In this document: positions 7,306 to 15,652 of the stretch, piece by piece
Position numbering within the stretch: the stretch's first letter is position 1
How the letters are laid out: every line of letters starts with the position of its first letter
Origin: an uncultured Oscillospiraceae bacterium
Lineage (GTDB): Bacteria > Bacillota > Clostridia > Oscillospirales > Oscillospiraceae
Direction: 5' to 3'
DNA length: 31,808 bases
Assembly: GCA_900757415.1 (NCBI GenBank)
Contig: CAAENU010000192.1
Span: 1-31,808, forward strand
Made by a program: the position numbers and the translations under genes
Notes under the pieces: generated by a model
Database searches by the model: none
The model's input: the letters and a program-made list of their open reading frames with translations, nothing else
Told to the model about the DNA's origin: nothing

Positions 7306-7815
7306 CTACGTCATAACCCGGCGGGCAAAATCTCGGGCACGCGCCGCCTTATCCTGATCCATAAAGATGGTTTTGTAACCCATGCGGCGCTCGCCATACA
7401 GGCCCAGCCAGCGCAGACGGGCATGCTTGCAAATGCGGCGCAGGGATTCCTGCCACAAATCAGCGCCCTTTTCGTCACCGTAATACTTGCACAGGGCATA
7501 GATGCACCGGTCCAGCGCCGCTTTCATGGGTGCGGTGCAGCTCCACAGATAGATGGGACTGGCCAACAGCAGCAGATCGCACGCCAGAATATCCTCAAAA
7601 ACGGCGGTCATATCGTCATCTATCACACAATTGGGGCCGCTCCAGTCACGCTGGCAGCCGCGGCAGGCCACGCAGGGCGAGATGGTCTCTTCATACAGGG
7701 AATGGCACACGGCATCGTGCCCGGCGCTGCGCCACACATCTAAAAATTCCGCCAGCAGCGCCCGGGTATTGCTCCGCTCTCTCCGTGGGGAGGCAAACAG
7801 CACGCAGCACTTCAT
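7306..7815 (-). CDS. NAD(P)H-dependent FMN-reductase-like flavoprotein
   Basis: 169 residues. A flavodoxin-like fold of the NADPH-dependent FMN reductase / iron-sulfur flavoprotein family is indicated by FASPRRERSNT near the N-terminus (phosphate loop) and LLLASPIYLWSCTAPMKAALDR in the middle. The CVACRGCQ...C...DDDM segment is the cysteine cluster of the sub-family. It probably binds FMN and carries out two-electron reductions in the cytoplasm, with unknown substrate. AGGAGG precedes the ATG at 7815 by 6 bases; an in-frame upstream ATG at 7854 lies within the preceding gene. It sits 10 bases after the RlmA-like gene, within the operon. Confidence 0.78.
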   Translation of the reverse strand: MKCCVLFASPRRERSNTRALLAEFLDVWRSAGHDAVCHSLYEETISPCVACRGCQRDWSGPNCVIDDDMTAVFEDILACDLLLLASPIYLWSCTAPMKAALDRCIYALCKYYGDEKGADLWQESLRRICKHARLRWLGLYGERRMGYKTIFMDQDKAARARDFARRVMT

Positions 7816-7825
7816 CTCACGCCTC

Positions 7826-8647
7826 CTACAACCGTTCAAACACATGAATGTCAAAAGCCGCAGTGGTGGTCAGGTGATCCAGTGCGGCCAGACGGTCTTT
7901 ACCCGCCCGGGGCGTTTTCCAGCAGTAGGGCGTCATGCCGAAGAGGGCCTGAATGTCCTCCTGACCGGGCAGGGTGATCTCACTGCGCACATGCCGGATC
8001 GTGACATAGCGAAAGCCGTCATATAGTGTTTCCCCCGTTTCGTTGCGGTATGGGCGGTCATACAGCACCTGCTTCATCTCCCACAGGTGCTCCGCCGCCG
8101 GCACCACATAGAGAAAGTGTCCGCCCGGCTTCAGCACGCGGCGGAATTCATCCACGGCCAGCGGGGAAAAGCAGTCCAGCAGCAGCTCGATACACGCATC
8201 CCCCAGCGGCAAATGATAGGCGCTGGCCACGGCGATCTCCGCCTGCGGCACCTTTTTTGCCGCGCGGCGCGCCATATCCTTGGAGATATCGATTCCGGCC
8301 ACGAGAGGTTCCTTCCCCGCGGCGGCCAGAGCCTGACAGAGCGCCGCGGTATAGTATCCCTCGCCGCAGCCTACATCCAGCACCGCCGGGTTTTCCCCCG
8401 TGCAGCTGACCGCCAGCTCACACAGCGCCTGCTGCAAAAAGCCGTAATATCCGCGGGCGAGAAAGGCGCTGCGGGCGGCCGCCATGGCCTTATCGTCACC
8501 GGGAGACTTAGAATGCCGCCGGTTCACCGGCAGCAGATAGGTATACCCCTCTTTGGCAATGTCAAAGCAGTGCCCGGCAGCGCAGCGATAACTGCGCTCA
8601 TCGCGGCGCAGCGCCGCGCCGCAGAGGGGACAGCAAAACAGGCTCAT
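7826..8647 (-). CDS. rlmA: RlmA-family 23S rRNA (guanine) methyltransferase
   Basis: 273 residues. An N-terminal zinc-binding module has C6, C9, C22 and H26 (CPLC...RCAAGH) followed by FDIAKEGYTYLL, the signature of RlmA/RrmA enzymes. A class I SAM-binding domain follows (VLDVGCGEGYYTAAL) and a C-terminal substrate domain. The family methylates N1 of G745 (RlmAI) or G748 (RlmAII, linked to macrolide response) of 23S rRNA; which of the two applies is not decided here. The ATG at 8647 overlaps the MATE stop as ATGA, with GGGGGAGGAG just upstream. Context with an efflux pump makes a tie to antibiotic tolerance conceivable but unproven. Confidence 0.85.
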   Translation of the reverse strand: MSLFCCPLCGAALRRDERSYRCAAGHCFDIAKEGYTYLLPVNRRHSKSPGDDKAMAAARSAFLARGYYGFLQQALCELAVSCTGENPAVLDVGCGEGYYTAALCQALAAAGKEPLVAGIDISKDMARRAAKKVPQAEIAVASAYHLPLGDACIELLLDCFSPLAVDEFRRVLKPGGHFLYVVPAAEHLWEMKQVLYDRPYRNETGETLYDGFRYVTIRHVRSEITLPGQEDIQALFGMTPYCWKTPRAGKDRLAALDHLTTTAAFDIHVFERL

Positions 8648-10038
8648 GGCTCCTCCCCCTCCGGCAGCGTGACATCGTGGATCCATTTGCCCTTTTGGAT
8701 GCGGAGGGCGCACAGCGGCACCTTGATCAGGCTCTCCGCCTGAATGGCGGCGGCCACCCACCAACAGGAGGCATTCAACACCAGCGCGAACAGCGCCGTC
8801 AGCGGCAGAGCCGCCAGCCACTGGGGGCAGATATCCAGCGCGGCGGAACAGAACACATCGCCGCCGGCACGCAGCACACCGGTGACAGCGGAGATGGCAT
8901 AGGCATGAAGCGGAATGGAGGCAAAGCCGGTGACCGCCATGGCAGTGGCGATACGGGCCGTCTGGTCATACAGCTTGAACAGCGGAAAGATCACCGGCTG
9001 GAACAGCAGCGGCACCAGCGCCAGCGCGATCACCGCCAACACCGCGCCCACCAGAATGGTGACCCACAGCAGTGTGCGGCTCAGCTTCATCACCTCATCA
9101 TGGCTCTGTCCCTCGCCGATGGCCTTGCCCACGATAACGGCAGTGGCGGCGCCAAGGCCGAAGCACACCACCAGAAACAGCCGGTTCAAATTGCCCATAA
9201 CGGCGTTGGCGGCCAGATATTCCACCGAATTGACGGTGTAACCCAGAATCACCGTCAGCATACTGTTGCCAAGGCCCCAGAGAAGCTCATTGCACAGCAC
9301 CGGGGAGGAGTATTTCACGAAGCGGCGGAACATCTCCCAGCCGGGACGGAAAAAGGCAGCCAGATACAGGGGCATGGTCCTGCTGCGCAGGGCGCAGAAC
9401 AGGCAGACGGCAAACTCCGCCACGCGGCTGAGCAGCGTGGCAATGGCCGCGCCCTCCACCCCCAGCATGGGGAAGCCCATCTTGCCGAAGATCAGCAGAT
9501 AGTTCATGCCGGTGTTGATCACGGTGGACATGCCAAACAGCTTCATACCGAAGGAGGCGTTTTCCACACTGCGCTGGGCGCTGACATAGATGGACGAGAG
9601 CATGTTGAACACATAGGAAAAGCCGATCAGGCGCAGATACGGCGCGCCCAGCACCGACAGCTCATGCTTGTTGCTGAGAAGATCCATGATCTCCACCGGC
9701 CACAGGAAAAACGCCGCGCCCAGCACGGCGGCAATGCCAACACCCAAATAAGCGGCCACACCCATGGCGCGGCTGATATTCTCCATGTCCTTTTTGCCCC
9801 AGTACTGGCTGATGAGGATGCCCACACCGGACTGGACGCCGAACACAATGGAGATCAGCAGAAACACCGGCACGTTGGCCGTGGTAACGGCGGCCATCTC
9901 ACGGTTTCCCAGCTGGCTGACCATAAAGGTGTCGATCAGTCCCAGTGAAAAGGTGATGAGATTTTGCAGGGCGATGGGTGCCGTCAGGCGGAAGAGCCGC
10001 TCATAAAAGGCGCGGGGTTGTTTCAGTTCTCGGATCAT
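8644..10038 (-). CDS. MATE-family multidrug/Na+ antiporter
   Basis: 464 residues with about 12 predicted membrane segments, the length and topology of MATE exporters. Typical features are LTAPIALQNLI, GLIDTFMVSQLG in the first helices, and GVGILISQYWGKKD and the repeated-half equivalent GLGAATAVIVGKAIGEGQ. It should use a cation gradient to export drugs or metabolites from the cytoplasm; the substrate is unknown. GAGGTAAG precedes the ATG. It starts 8 bases after the cysteine desulfurase and overlaps the RlmA gene by 4 bases, so it is firmly part of the operon. Confidence 0.9.
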   Translation of the reverse strand: MIRELKQPRAFYERLFRLTAPIALQNLITFSLGLIDTFMVSQLGNREMAAVTTANVPVFLLISIVFGVQSGVGILISQYWGKKDMENISRAMGVAAYLGVGIAAVLGAAFFLWPVEIMDLLSNKHELSVLGAPYLRLIGFSYVFNMLSSIYVSAQRSVENASFGMKLFGMSTVINTGMNYLLIFGKMGFPMLGVEGAAIATLLSRVAEFAVCLFCALRSRTMPLYLAAFFRPGWEMFRRFVKYSSPVLCNELLWGLGNSMLTVILGYTVNSVEYLAANAVMGNLNRLFLVVCFGLGAATAVIVGKAIGEGQSHDEVMKLSRTLLWVTILVGAVLAVIALALVPLLFQPVIFPLFKLYDQTARIATAMAVTGFASIPLHAYAISAVTGVLRAGGDVFCSAALDICPQWLAALPLTALFALVLNASCWWVAAAIQAESLIKVPLCALRIQKGKWIHDVTLPEGEEP

Positions 10039-10046
10039 TTCTTACC

Positions 10047-11180
10047 TCACAGCATAGGAAATCGTGTATTTTTGTGCTGCAAAAGCGCCTCATACAGGGC
10101 GTCGATGTGGGCAAAGGTGGTATCGGGGCCGAAGCTGATGCGGAGCACGCCGCCGGCGGTGCGCCTGTCAAGGCCCAGTGCCGTGACCACATGGCTCAGC
10201 TTGCCCCGGTGGCAGGCGCTGCCCGCCGACAGGCAGATGCCCTGCGCGCCCAGCTCCGTCACCACGTTGGCGCTGGGATAACCCACCAGAGACACCATCA
10301 GGATATGGGGCGCCTCGCCCTGTCCCACGGCCACCACGCCGTCAATGGACAGCAGCTTCTCTTTACAGTACTTTTTGACCTCTGCCATGTGAGCCAGCTT
10401 GTCCGCAAGGCCGTCCGCGCGCAGCTCCACTGCCTTGGCAAAGCCTGCGATCTGGGCTGTGGCCTCGGTTCCGGAGCGGGTGCCCGCCTCCTGTCCGCCG
10501 CCGTGCAGAAGCGGTCGGATATGGCGGACATTCGCTCCCGCATACAGTGCGCCGATCCCCTTGGGGCCGCCGATCTTGTGGGCGGAAATGCTCATCATAT
10601 CTACCCCCAGCGCCTTGGGATCACAGGGGACCTTCATGAAGCCCTGCACCGCATCGGTGTGCAGCAGGGCGCGGCTGCGGCGCTCCTTCAAAAGGGCGGC
10701 GATCTCCACCAGAGGGAACACGCAGCCGGTCTCGTTATTCACCAGCATGACGCTGACCACCGCCGTATCCTCCCGCAGGGCGTCGCCCACCTGCCGGGCG
10801 GTGATATGGCCGGTCTTATCCGGCTTGAGATACGTCACCTCATACCCCTGCTGCTCCAGCGCACGGCACGTTTCCAGCACGGCGCTGTGCTCCACGGTGG
10901 TGGTGATGATATGGCGGCCCACATGCCGGTTCTGCCACAGGGCGGCCTGTATGGCCCAGTTGTCGCTCTCCGTGCCGCAGGAGGTAAAGTGCAGCTCGCC
11001 CGGTTGGCAGCCTACTGCTCCGGCGATCACGGCGCGATAACCCTCTACCATCTTTTTCGCCTCCTGCCCCATAGGGTACTGGGAGGAGGGATTGCCGAAC
11101 TGCTGCGTCAGCACATGGTACATCTCATCGGCAACAGCCGTGGGAACAGGCGTCGTTGCGGCGTGATCCAGATAAATCAT
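10047..11180 (-). CDS. Cysteine desulfurase (NifS/IscS family)
   Basis: 377 residues. A PLP-dependent class V aminotransferase fold is shown by YLDHAATTP at the start, VEHSA, HTDAVQG, SISAHKIGGPKG with the PLP lysine K202, and the loop LSAGSACHRG with the sulfur-accepting cysteine C323. It converts cysteine to alanine and enzyme persulfide for Fe-S clusters or tRNA thiolation. In clostridia such genes often sit beside thiI or mnmA; here it heads a run with MATE, RlmA, flavoprotein and GH25 genes. The MtaB gene, which needs Fe-S clusters and sulfur, is transcribed divergently from it. No IscU gene is nearby. The promoter lies in the 144-base divergent spacer, but I cannot pick it with confidence. 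Confidence 0.9.
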   Translation of the reverse strand: MIYLDHAATTPVPTAVADEMYHVLTQQFGNPSSQYPMGQEAKKMVEGYRAVIAGAVGCQPGELHFTSCGTESDNWAIQAALWQNRHVGRHIITTTVEHSAVLETCRALEQQGYEVTYLKPDKTGHITARQVGDALREDTAVVSVMLVNNETGCVFPLVEIAALLKERRSRALLHTDAVQGFMKVPCDPKALGVDMMSISAHKIGGPKGIGALYAGANVRHIRPLLHGGGQEAGTRSGTEATAQIAGFAKAVELRADGLADKLAHMAEVKKYCKEKLLSIDGVVAVGQGEAPHILMVSLVGYPSANVVTELGAQGICLSAGSACHRGKLSHVVTALGLDRRTAGGVLRISFGPDTTFAHIDALYEALLQHKNTRFPML

Positions 11181-11324
11181 AGCGGTTTCCTCTCTATTTT
11201 TCGGCAGCCGGGTCTTGTCATACCGGCCGGAATCAAGTATAATGGGGTATTATTTTAGAGACTGCTTTCTTACGCTGTTTGTCCGTAATTTTTAATTATA
11301 CTGTATCAAAAAGGAAAGTGCAAG

Positions 11325-12608
11325 ATGCGCGTTGCAATTTACACCCTTGGCTGCAAGGTAAACCAATATGAAACACAGGCCATGGAGCAGGAGCTCGTCC
11401 GCCGGGGCCACACGCTGGTACCCTTTGACGAGGCGGCGGATGCCTATATCGTCAATACCTGTTCCGTCACCGCCGTCAGCGACAAAAAATCGCGGCAGAT
11501 GATCCGCCGCTGCCGCAAGCTGAACGAGCACGCGGTGGTGGCCGCCTGCGGCTGCTATGTTCAGACCCATCCGGATGAGGCGGCGGGTCTGGAATTGGAT
11601 CTGATCGCCGGCACCGGCGACCGGATGGCCTTTCTCGACCTTCTGGAACAGGCCGCCCGGGAAAAAGAACCTCTCACGCTGCTGGACGATGCCCTGCGCC
11701 GCCGCGAGTTTGAGGTGCTGCCTGCCGGCGGCATGGCCGAGCGCACCCGCGCCATGCTGAAGGTAGAGGACGGATGCGTCAACTTCTGCACCTACTGCAT
11801 CATCCCCTACGCCCGCGGGCCGGTACGGTCGCTGCCGCTGGAGACCGCCGCGGCGCAAACGCGGCAGCTGCGCTCCGAAGGGTACCGGGAGCTGGTGCTG
11901 ACCGGCATTGAGATCTCCAGCTGGGGACAGGAGCTGAAGGACGGCAGCAGCCTCATCGACCTGCTGGAAACGGTCAGCGACGCGGCGGGTGATATGCGTC
12001 TGAGGTTCGGCTCGCTGGAGCCGCGCACCATCACCGAGGATTTCTGCCGCCGGGCGGCGAAGCTCCCTAACCTATGCCCCCATTTTCACCTGTCGCTGCA
12101 ATCCGGCTGCGACGCCACCCTCAAGCGCATGAACCGCAAGTATGACACCGCGCGGTATGCCCGGTCGGTGGCACTGCTGCGGCAATACTTCGACCATGTG
12201 GCCATTACCACCGACCTGATCACCGGCTTTCCCGGCGAGACGGAGGAGGAATTTGCCCAAACGCTGGCATTCATTGAAACATGCGGCTTTGCCGCCATGC
12301 ACATCTTCCCCTACTCCATTCGTCCCGGCACCAAGGCGGCGGCCATGCCCCAGCTGACGGCGGCTGTGAAGGAGGAACGGGCGGCACGGGCAGCGGAAGC
12401 GGCGCAGCGGATGCACCGGGCCTATCTGGAAGGCTGCATCGGGCGGACGTATCCGGTGCTGTTTGAGCAGGAGAAGGACGGCCACTATATCGGCCACGCG
12501 CCCAACTATATGGAGGTGGCTGTGAACGGACACAATCTGCACAATCAGATACGGGAGGTGACGATCACCGCATGCAATGGCGAAACGTTATGGGGAGAGA
12601 TCCGATGA
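11325..12608 (+). CDS. mtaB: tRNA ms2t6A methylthiotransferase MtaB
   Basis: 427 residues. Order: UPF0004 domain with TLGCKVNQYET (C10), NTCSVTA (C46) and the ACGCY cysteine (about C77) binding the auxiliary [4Fe-4S] cluster; radical SAM domain with CVNFCTYC (C151, C155, C158); C-terminal TRAM-like part. The LGCKVNQYE signature and length match MtaB rather than MiaB; the product adds a methylthio group to t6A37 in ANN-decoding tRNAs. AAGGAAAGTG precedes the ATG. A TATACT (11297-11302) fits as -10 but no good -35 is visible. The stop overlaps the next start as ATGA, so the two genes are coupled. Confidence 0.92.
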   Translation: MRVAIYTLGCKVNQYETQAMEQELVRRGHTLVPFDEAADAYIVNTCSVTAVSDKKSRQMIRRCRKLNEHAVVAACGCYVQTHPDEAAGLELDLIAGTGDRMAFLDLLEQAAREKEPLTLLDDALRRREFEVLPAGGMAERTRAMLKVEDGCVNFCTYCIIPYARGPVRSLPLETAAAQTRQLRSEGYRELVLTGIEISSWGQELKDGSSLIDLLETVSDAAGDMRLRFGSLEPRTITEDFCRRAAKLPNLCPHFHLSLQSGCDATLKRMNRKYDTARYARSVALLRQYFDHVAITTDLITGFPGETEEEFAQTLAFIETCGFAAMHIFPYSIRPGTKAAAMPQLTAAVKEERAARAAEAAQRMHRAYLEGCIGRTYPVLFEQEKDGHYIGHAPNYMEVAVNGHNLHNQIREVTITACNGETLWGEIR

Positions 12609-13189
12609 AGGAAGAACGGCACCACTTTTTTGCCTACATCAGCCGCATGCGGTTTATCAACCGCTGGGCGCTGATGCGCAACAGCTACACGGAAAATATT
12701 CAGGAGCACAGCCATATGACGGCGGTGCTGGCCCACGCGCTGGCCGTGATACGCAACCGGTTTTTTGACGGCTGCGTGGACGAGGGGCAGGTGGCGGTGG
12801 CGGCACTGTATCACGATGCAGGCGAGATCCTGACCGGCGACATGCCCACCCCCATCAAATACTACAATCCCGCCATCCGGGACGCCTACCGTCAGGTGGA
12901 GCAGGTGGCGGAGGACAAGCTGCTGGGCATGCTGCCCGAGGAGCTGCGGCCCACCTACAGCGCCGCCCTGTCACCCGCCGCACCGGAGATCGGCCAGCTG
13001 GTAAAGGCCGCCGACAAACTCAGCGCATACATCAAATGTCTGGAGGAGCTAAAGGCAGGCAACAACGAGTTCCGCCAGGCGGCGGAGCAGACACGCTATG
13101 CGCTGGACGATATGGAGCTGCCGGAGGTGGACTATTTTCTGGAGCACTTCCTGCCGTCGTTCAAGCTGACGCTGGATGAATTGGAGTGA
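12605..13189 (+). CDS. HD-domain 5'-deoxynucleotidase (YfbR-like)
   Basis: 194 residues. An HD phosphohydrolase with ENIQEHSHMTA (H35/H37), LYHDAGEILTGD (H70-D71) and a later VKAADKLSAYIKCLEE aspartate, as in YfbR enzymes that dephosphorylate deoxyribonucleoside 5'-monophosphates. The MRFINRWALMRN segment near the N-terminus is also typical. The start is ATG 12605, which overlaps the mtaB stop by 4 bases and has GGGGAGAG just upstream. A cytoplasmic nucleotide-pool role is likely. The YfbR family assignment is good; substrate specificity is inferred. Confidence 0.85.
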   Translation: MKEERHHFFAYISRMRFINRWALMRNSYTENIQEHSHMTAVLAHALAVIRNRFFDGCVDEGQVAVAALYHDAGEILTGDMPTPIKYYNPAIRDAYRQVEQVAEDKLLGMLPEELRPTYSAALSPAAPEIGQLVKAADKLSAYIKCLEELKAGNNEFRQAAEQTRYALDDMELPEVDYFLEHFLPSFKLTLDELE

Positions 13190-13193
13190 AAGC

Positions 13194-13396
13194 TGGCATG
13201 AAATCTGACGATTTCATTGCCAAAGGGGCTTGCGGCCGGCTGCGCAGTGAAGCGAAGCGGAACAAGTGCCCTTGGGGTACGCGCGTCCTTCGGACACACT
13301 GGCGGCCGAGAAGAATTTTTCCGACGTACACGCCGCCGGAAAAATAATTTGAATGATTCGTGGCGTCCGCGCCGCGAACTTTGCGAGGCTTTTTGC
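13194..13396. repeat. Hairpin-rich non-coding element, possible dispersed repeat
   Basis: This stretch between yfbR and the ACT gene has no convincing coding content but packs several hairpins. They are 13194-13205 with 13210-13222 (12 bp with one bulge), 13266-13271 with 13275-13280, 13285-13288 with 13292-13295, and 13316-13323 with 13337-13344 (TTTTTCCG/CGGAAAAA around a 13-nt loop). Its base composition differs from both neighbours. The conceptual translations resemble the spurious arginine-rich ORFs I associate with interspersed repeats of gut Clostridia; that is recollection, not a search. It may instead be a structured leader of the downstream genes. Confidence 0.35.
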
Positions 13397-13423
13397 AACT
13401 TACACCAAAGGAGTGATCTCAAT

Positions 13424-13693
13424 ATGAAAGCAATTGTAACCGTAGTAGGCAAGGATCAGGTGGGCATCATCGCCGGGGTGTGCAACACGCTGGCAGACTG
13501 CCGGATCAACGTGCTGGACATCAGCCAGACCATCATGGAAGGCTATTTCACCATGATGATGGTGGTGGATCTGGCCGCATGCAAGGCCCCCTTCGACGAG
13601 CTGCGCACCATCCTGAAGGAATACGGCGAGGGACGGGGACTGTCCATCCGTATCCAGCGGGAGGATATCTTTGACGCCATGCACAAGCTGTAA
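13424..13693 (+). CDS. ACT-domain protein, UPF0237 family
   Basis: 89 residues, essentially one ACT domain beginning MKAIVTVVGKDQVGIIAGV. The glycine/aspartate turn (GKDQVG) is where ACT domains bind amino-acid ligands. UPF0237 proteins are nearly always encoded just before UPF0210 proteins, as here (12 bases apart), and are thought to be regulatory partners; the ligand is unknown. AAAGGAG lies 10 bases before the ATG at 13424. The open frame extends upstream into the hairpin-rich segment, but the domain and ribosome-binding site fix this start. Confidence 0.88.
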   Translation: MKAIVTVVGKDQVGIIAGVCNTLADCRINVLDISQTIMEGYFTMMMVVDLAACKAPFDELRTILKEYGEGRGLSIRIQREDIFDAMHKL

Positions 13694-13705
13694 GAGGGAT
13701 GAGCC

Positions 13706-15064
13706 ATGCTGAATCTGCAAAACATTTTTGACACCATCGACATGATCGACAAGCAGCATCTGGACATCCGCACCATTACCATGGGTATCTCCCTGCTGGA
13801 CTGCGCCAGCGAGGATGCGGCGCGCTGCTGCGAAAAAATTTATGACAAAATCTGCCGCCGGGCGGAGAAGCTGGTGCGCACCGGCGAGGATATCGAAAGC
13901 GAGTTCGGCATTCCCATCGTCAACAAACGCATCTCCGTTACCCCCATCGCACTGGTAGCCGGCAGCTGCGACACCCAGGACTATGTGCCCTTTGCCCTGA
14001 CGCTGGACAGGGCGGCTCACACCTGCGGCGTCAACTTCATCGGCGGCTACTCCGCGCTGGTGCAGAAAGGCTTTGCCAAGGGTGACGAGCTGCTGCTGCA
14101 GTCCATCCCTCAGGCGCTGGCTCAAACGGAGCTGGTGTGCTCCAGCGTCAACGTTGGCAGCACAAAGGCGGGCATCAACATGGACGCCGTGGCCCGCATG
14201 GGCCGCATCATCAAGGAAACGGCTCATCTGACGCGGGACAGAGACGGCATCGGCTGCGCCAAGCTGGTGGTATTCTGCAACGCCGTGGAGGACAACCCCT
14301 TCATGGCTGGCGCTTTCCACGGCGTGGGGGAGGCGGACAGCGTCATCAATGTGGGCGTGTCCGGCCCCGGCGTGGTGTATCACGCCTTGCAGTCCTGCAA
14401 GGGGCAACCCTTCGATGTGGTGGCGGAAACCATCAAAAAGACGGCGTTCCAGATCACCCGCATGGGTCAGATGGTGGCGGCTGAGGCATCAAAGCGGCTG
14501 GATACGCCCTTTGGCATCGTGGATCTGTCGCTGGCGCCTACGCCGGCGGTGGGCGACAGTGTGGCCCGCATTCTGGAGGAGATGGGACTGGCCGTGTGCG
14601 GTACCCACGGCACCACGGCGGCGCTGGCGCTGCTGAACGACGCGGTGAAAAAGGGCGGCGTCATGGCGTCCGGCCATGTGGGCGGCCTGTCCGGCGCGTT
14701 CATCCCCGTGTCGGAGGATGAGGGCATGATCGCCGCCGCGCTGGACGGCACGCTGACCATCGACAAGCTGGAGGCCATGACCTGCGTATGCTCCGTGGGA
14801 CTGGACATGATCGCCGTGCCCGGCAGCACCAGCGCCGAGACGATTGCGGCCATCATCGCCGACGAGGCGGCGGTGGGCATGGTAAACAGCAAGACCACCG
14901 CCGTGCGCATCATCCCTGTGGAGGGGGCGGATGTAGGCGATATGGTGGAGATGGGCGGCCTGCTGGGCAGCGCGCCGGTGATGCCGGTGCATGAGGCGTC
15001 GAGCGCCGACTTCATTGCCCGGGGCGGCCGGATCCCCGCGCCGCTTCAGAGCCTGAAGAATTGA
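13706..15064 (+). CDS. UPF0210 / PFL-like family protein
   Basis: 452 residues, full length for UPF0210 (DUF711). The family shows weak structural kinship to pyruvate-formate-lyase-like folds but lacks proven activity. Characteristic segments include ITMGISLLDC near the N-terminus, NVGSTKAGINMDAV, GVSGPGVV, SLAPTPAVGDSVA and GTTAALALLNDAVKKGG. GAGGG precedes the ATG. Its fixed pairing with the ACT-domain protein immediately upstream suggests one functional complex, possibly amino-acid-regulated. I do not assign a reaction. Confidence 0.88.
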   Translation: MLNLQNIFDTIDMIDKQHLDIRTITMGISLLDCASEDAARCCEKIYDKICRRAEKLVRTGEDIESEFGIPIVNKRISVTPIALVAGSCDTQDYVPFALTLDRAAHTCGVNFIGGYSALVQKGFAKGDELLLQSIPQALAQTELVCSSVNVGSTKAGINMDAVARMGRIIKETAHLTRDRDGIGCAKLVVFCNAVEDNPFMAGAFHGVGEADSVINVGVSGPGVVYHALQSCKGQPFDVVAETIKKTAFQITRMGQMVAAEASKRLDTPFGIVDLSLAPTPAVGDSVARILEEMGLAVCGTHGTTAALALLNDAVKKGGVMASGHVGGLSGAFIPVSEDEGMIAAALDGTLTIDKLEAMTCVCSVGLDMIAVPGSTSAETIAAIIADEAAVGMVNSKTTAVRIIPVEGADVGDMVEMGGLLGSAPVMPVHEASSADFIARGGRIPAPLQSLKN

Positions 15065-15073
15065 GGTGGCGGC

Positions 15074-15553
15074 ATGATACGGCCTGCGGCGGAACAGGAT
15101 CTGCCCCGTATTTTGGCAATTTATGATACCGCCCGGCAGTTTATGCGCAAAAGCGGCAATATGGTCCAATGGATCAACGGATATCCCTCCGAGCCGCTGC
15201 TGCGGCAGGATATCGCCGCGAAAAATCTTTATGTGACGGCGGATGAGGGCAGCATTTACGGCGTATTCGCCTTTATTATGGGGGATGATCCCACCTACGC
15301 CCATATTGACGGAGCATGGCAAAACGTCACCACCCCTTACGGCACCATTCACCGTATCGGCAGCGACGGCACCCATCGGGGTGTGCTGCACGAATGCGTG
15401 ACATGGTGTCTGGCGCGCACCGGCCATCTGCGGATCGATACTCACGCGGACAACCATGTGATGCAGCGCTGCATCCTGCGGGAGGGTTTTTCCCGCTGCG
15501 GCGTGATCTATGTTGCCGACGGCTCAGCGCGGGTAGCATTTGAGCGGATTTAG
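15074..15553 (+). CDS. GNAT-family N-acetyltransferase
   Basis: 159 residues. The opening MIRPAAEQDLPRILAIYDTAR is a typical GNAT beta1/alpha1; YGVFAF and the HRIGSDGTHRGVLHECVTWCLARTG region correspond to the acetyl-CoA-binding motif A, and LRIDTHADNHVMQRCILREGFSRCGVI to motif B with the usual N-x-x-M-Q-x-x-x-x-x-G-F pattern. Substrate unknown. It starts 9 bases after the UPF0210 stop with GAGGTGG as ribosome-binding site, so it is the last gene of that unit. Confidence 0.85.
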   Translation: MIRPAAEQDLPRILAIYDTARQFMRKSGNMVQWINGYPSEPLLRQDIAAKNLYVTADEGSIYGVFAFIMGDDPTYAHIDGAWQNVTTPYGTIHRIGSDGTHRGVLHECVTWCLARTGHLRIDTHADNHVMQRCILREGFSRCGVIYVADGSARVAFERI

Positions 15554-15557
15554 ATTT

Positions 15558-15599
15558 CGATAAAGAAAGCGGCGAGACATTTCGCCGCTTTCTTTATCG
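15558..15599. terminator. Terminator hairpin 1 between convergent units
   Basis: A perfect 18-bp stem (15558-15575 with 15582-15599) begins 4 bases after the GNAT stop. The lower stem is A/T rich (AAAG/CTTT), giving a T-containing 3' arm rather than a free T-tail. Confidence 0.75.
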
Positions 15600-15600
15600 C

Positions 15601-15642
15601 ATAAAGTGCGGGCCCGTTCCAGAGAACGGGCCCGCACTTTAT
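15601..15642. terminator. Terminator hairpin 2 between convergent units
   Basis: A perfect 19-bp stem (15601-15619 with 15624-15642, loop CAGA) lies one base after hairpin 1 and 10 bases from the nfnB stop. It presumably terminates the nfn unit from the minus strand and backs up hairpin 1. Confidence 0.75.
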
Positions 15643-15652
15643 GTATCGCTGT

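Noticed and set aside
11181..11324. Promoters in the cysteine desulfurase/mtaB divergent spacer
   Set aside because: Only an isolated TATACT at 11297-11302 is good; -35 elements on either strand are not convincing, so no promoter feature was called.
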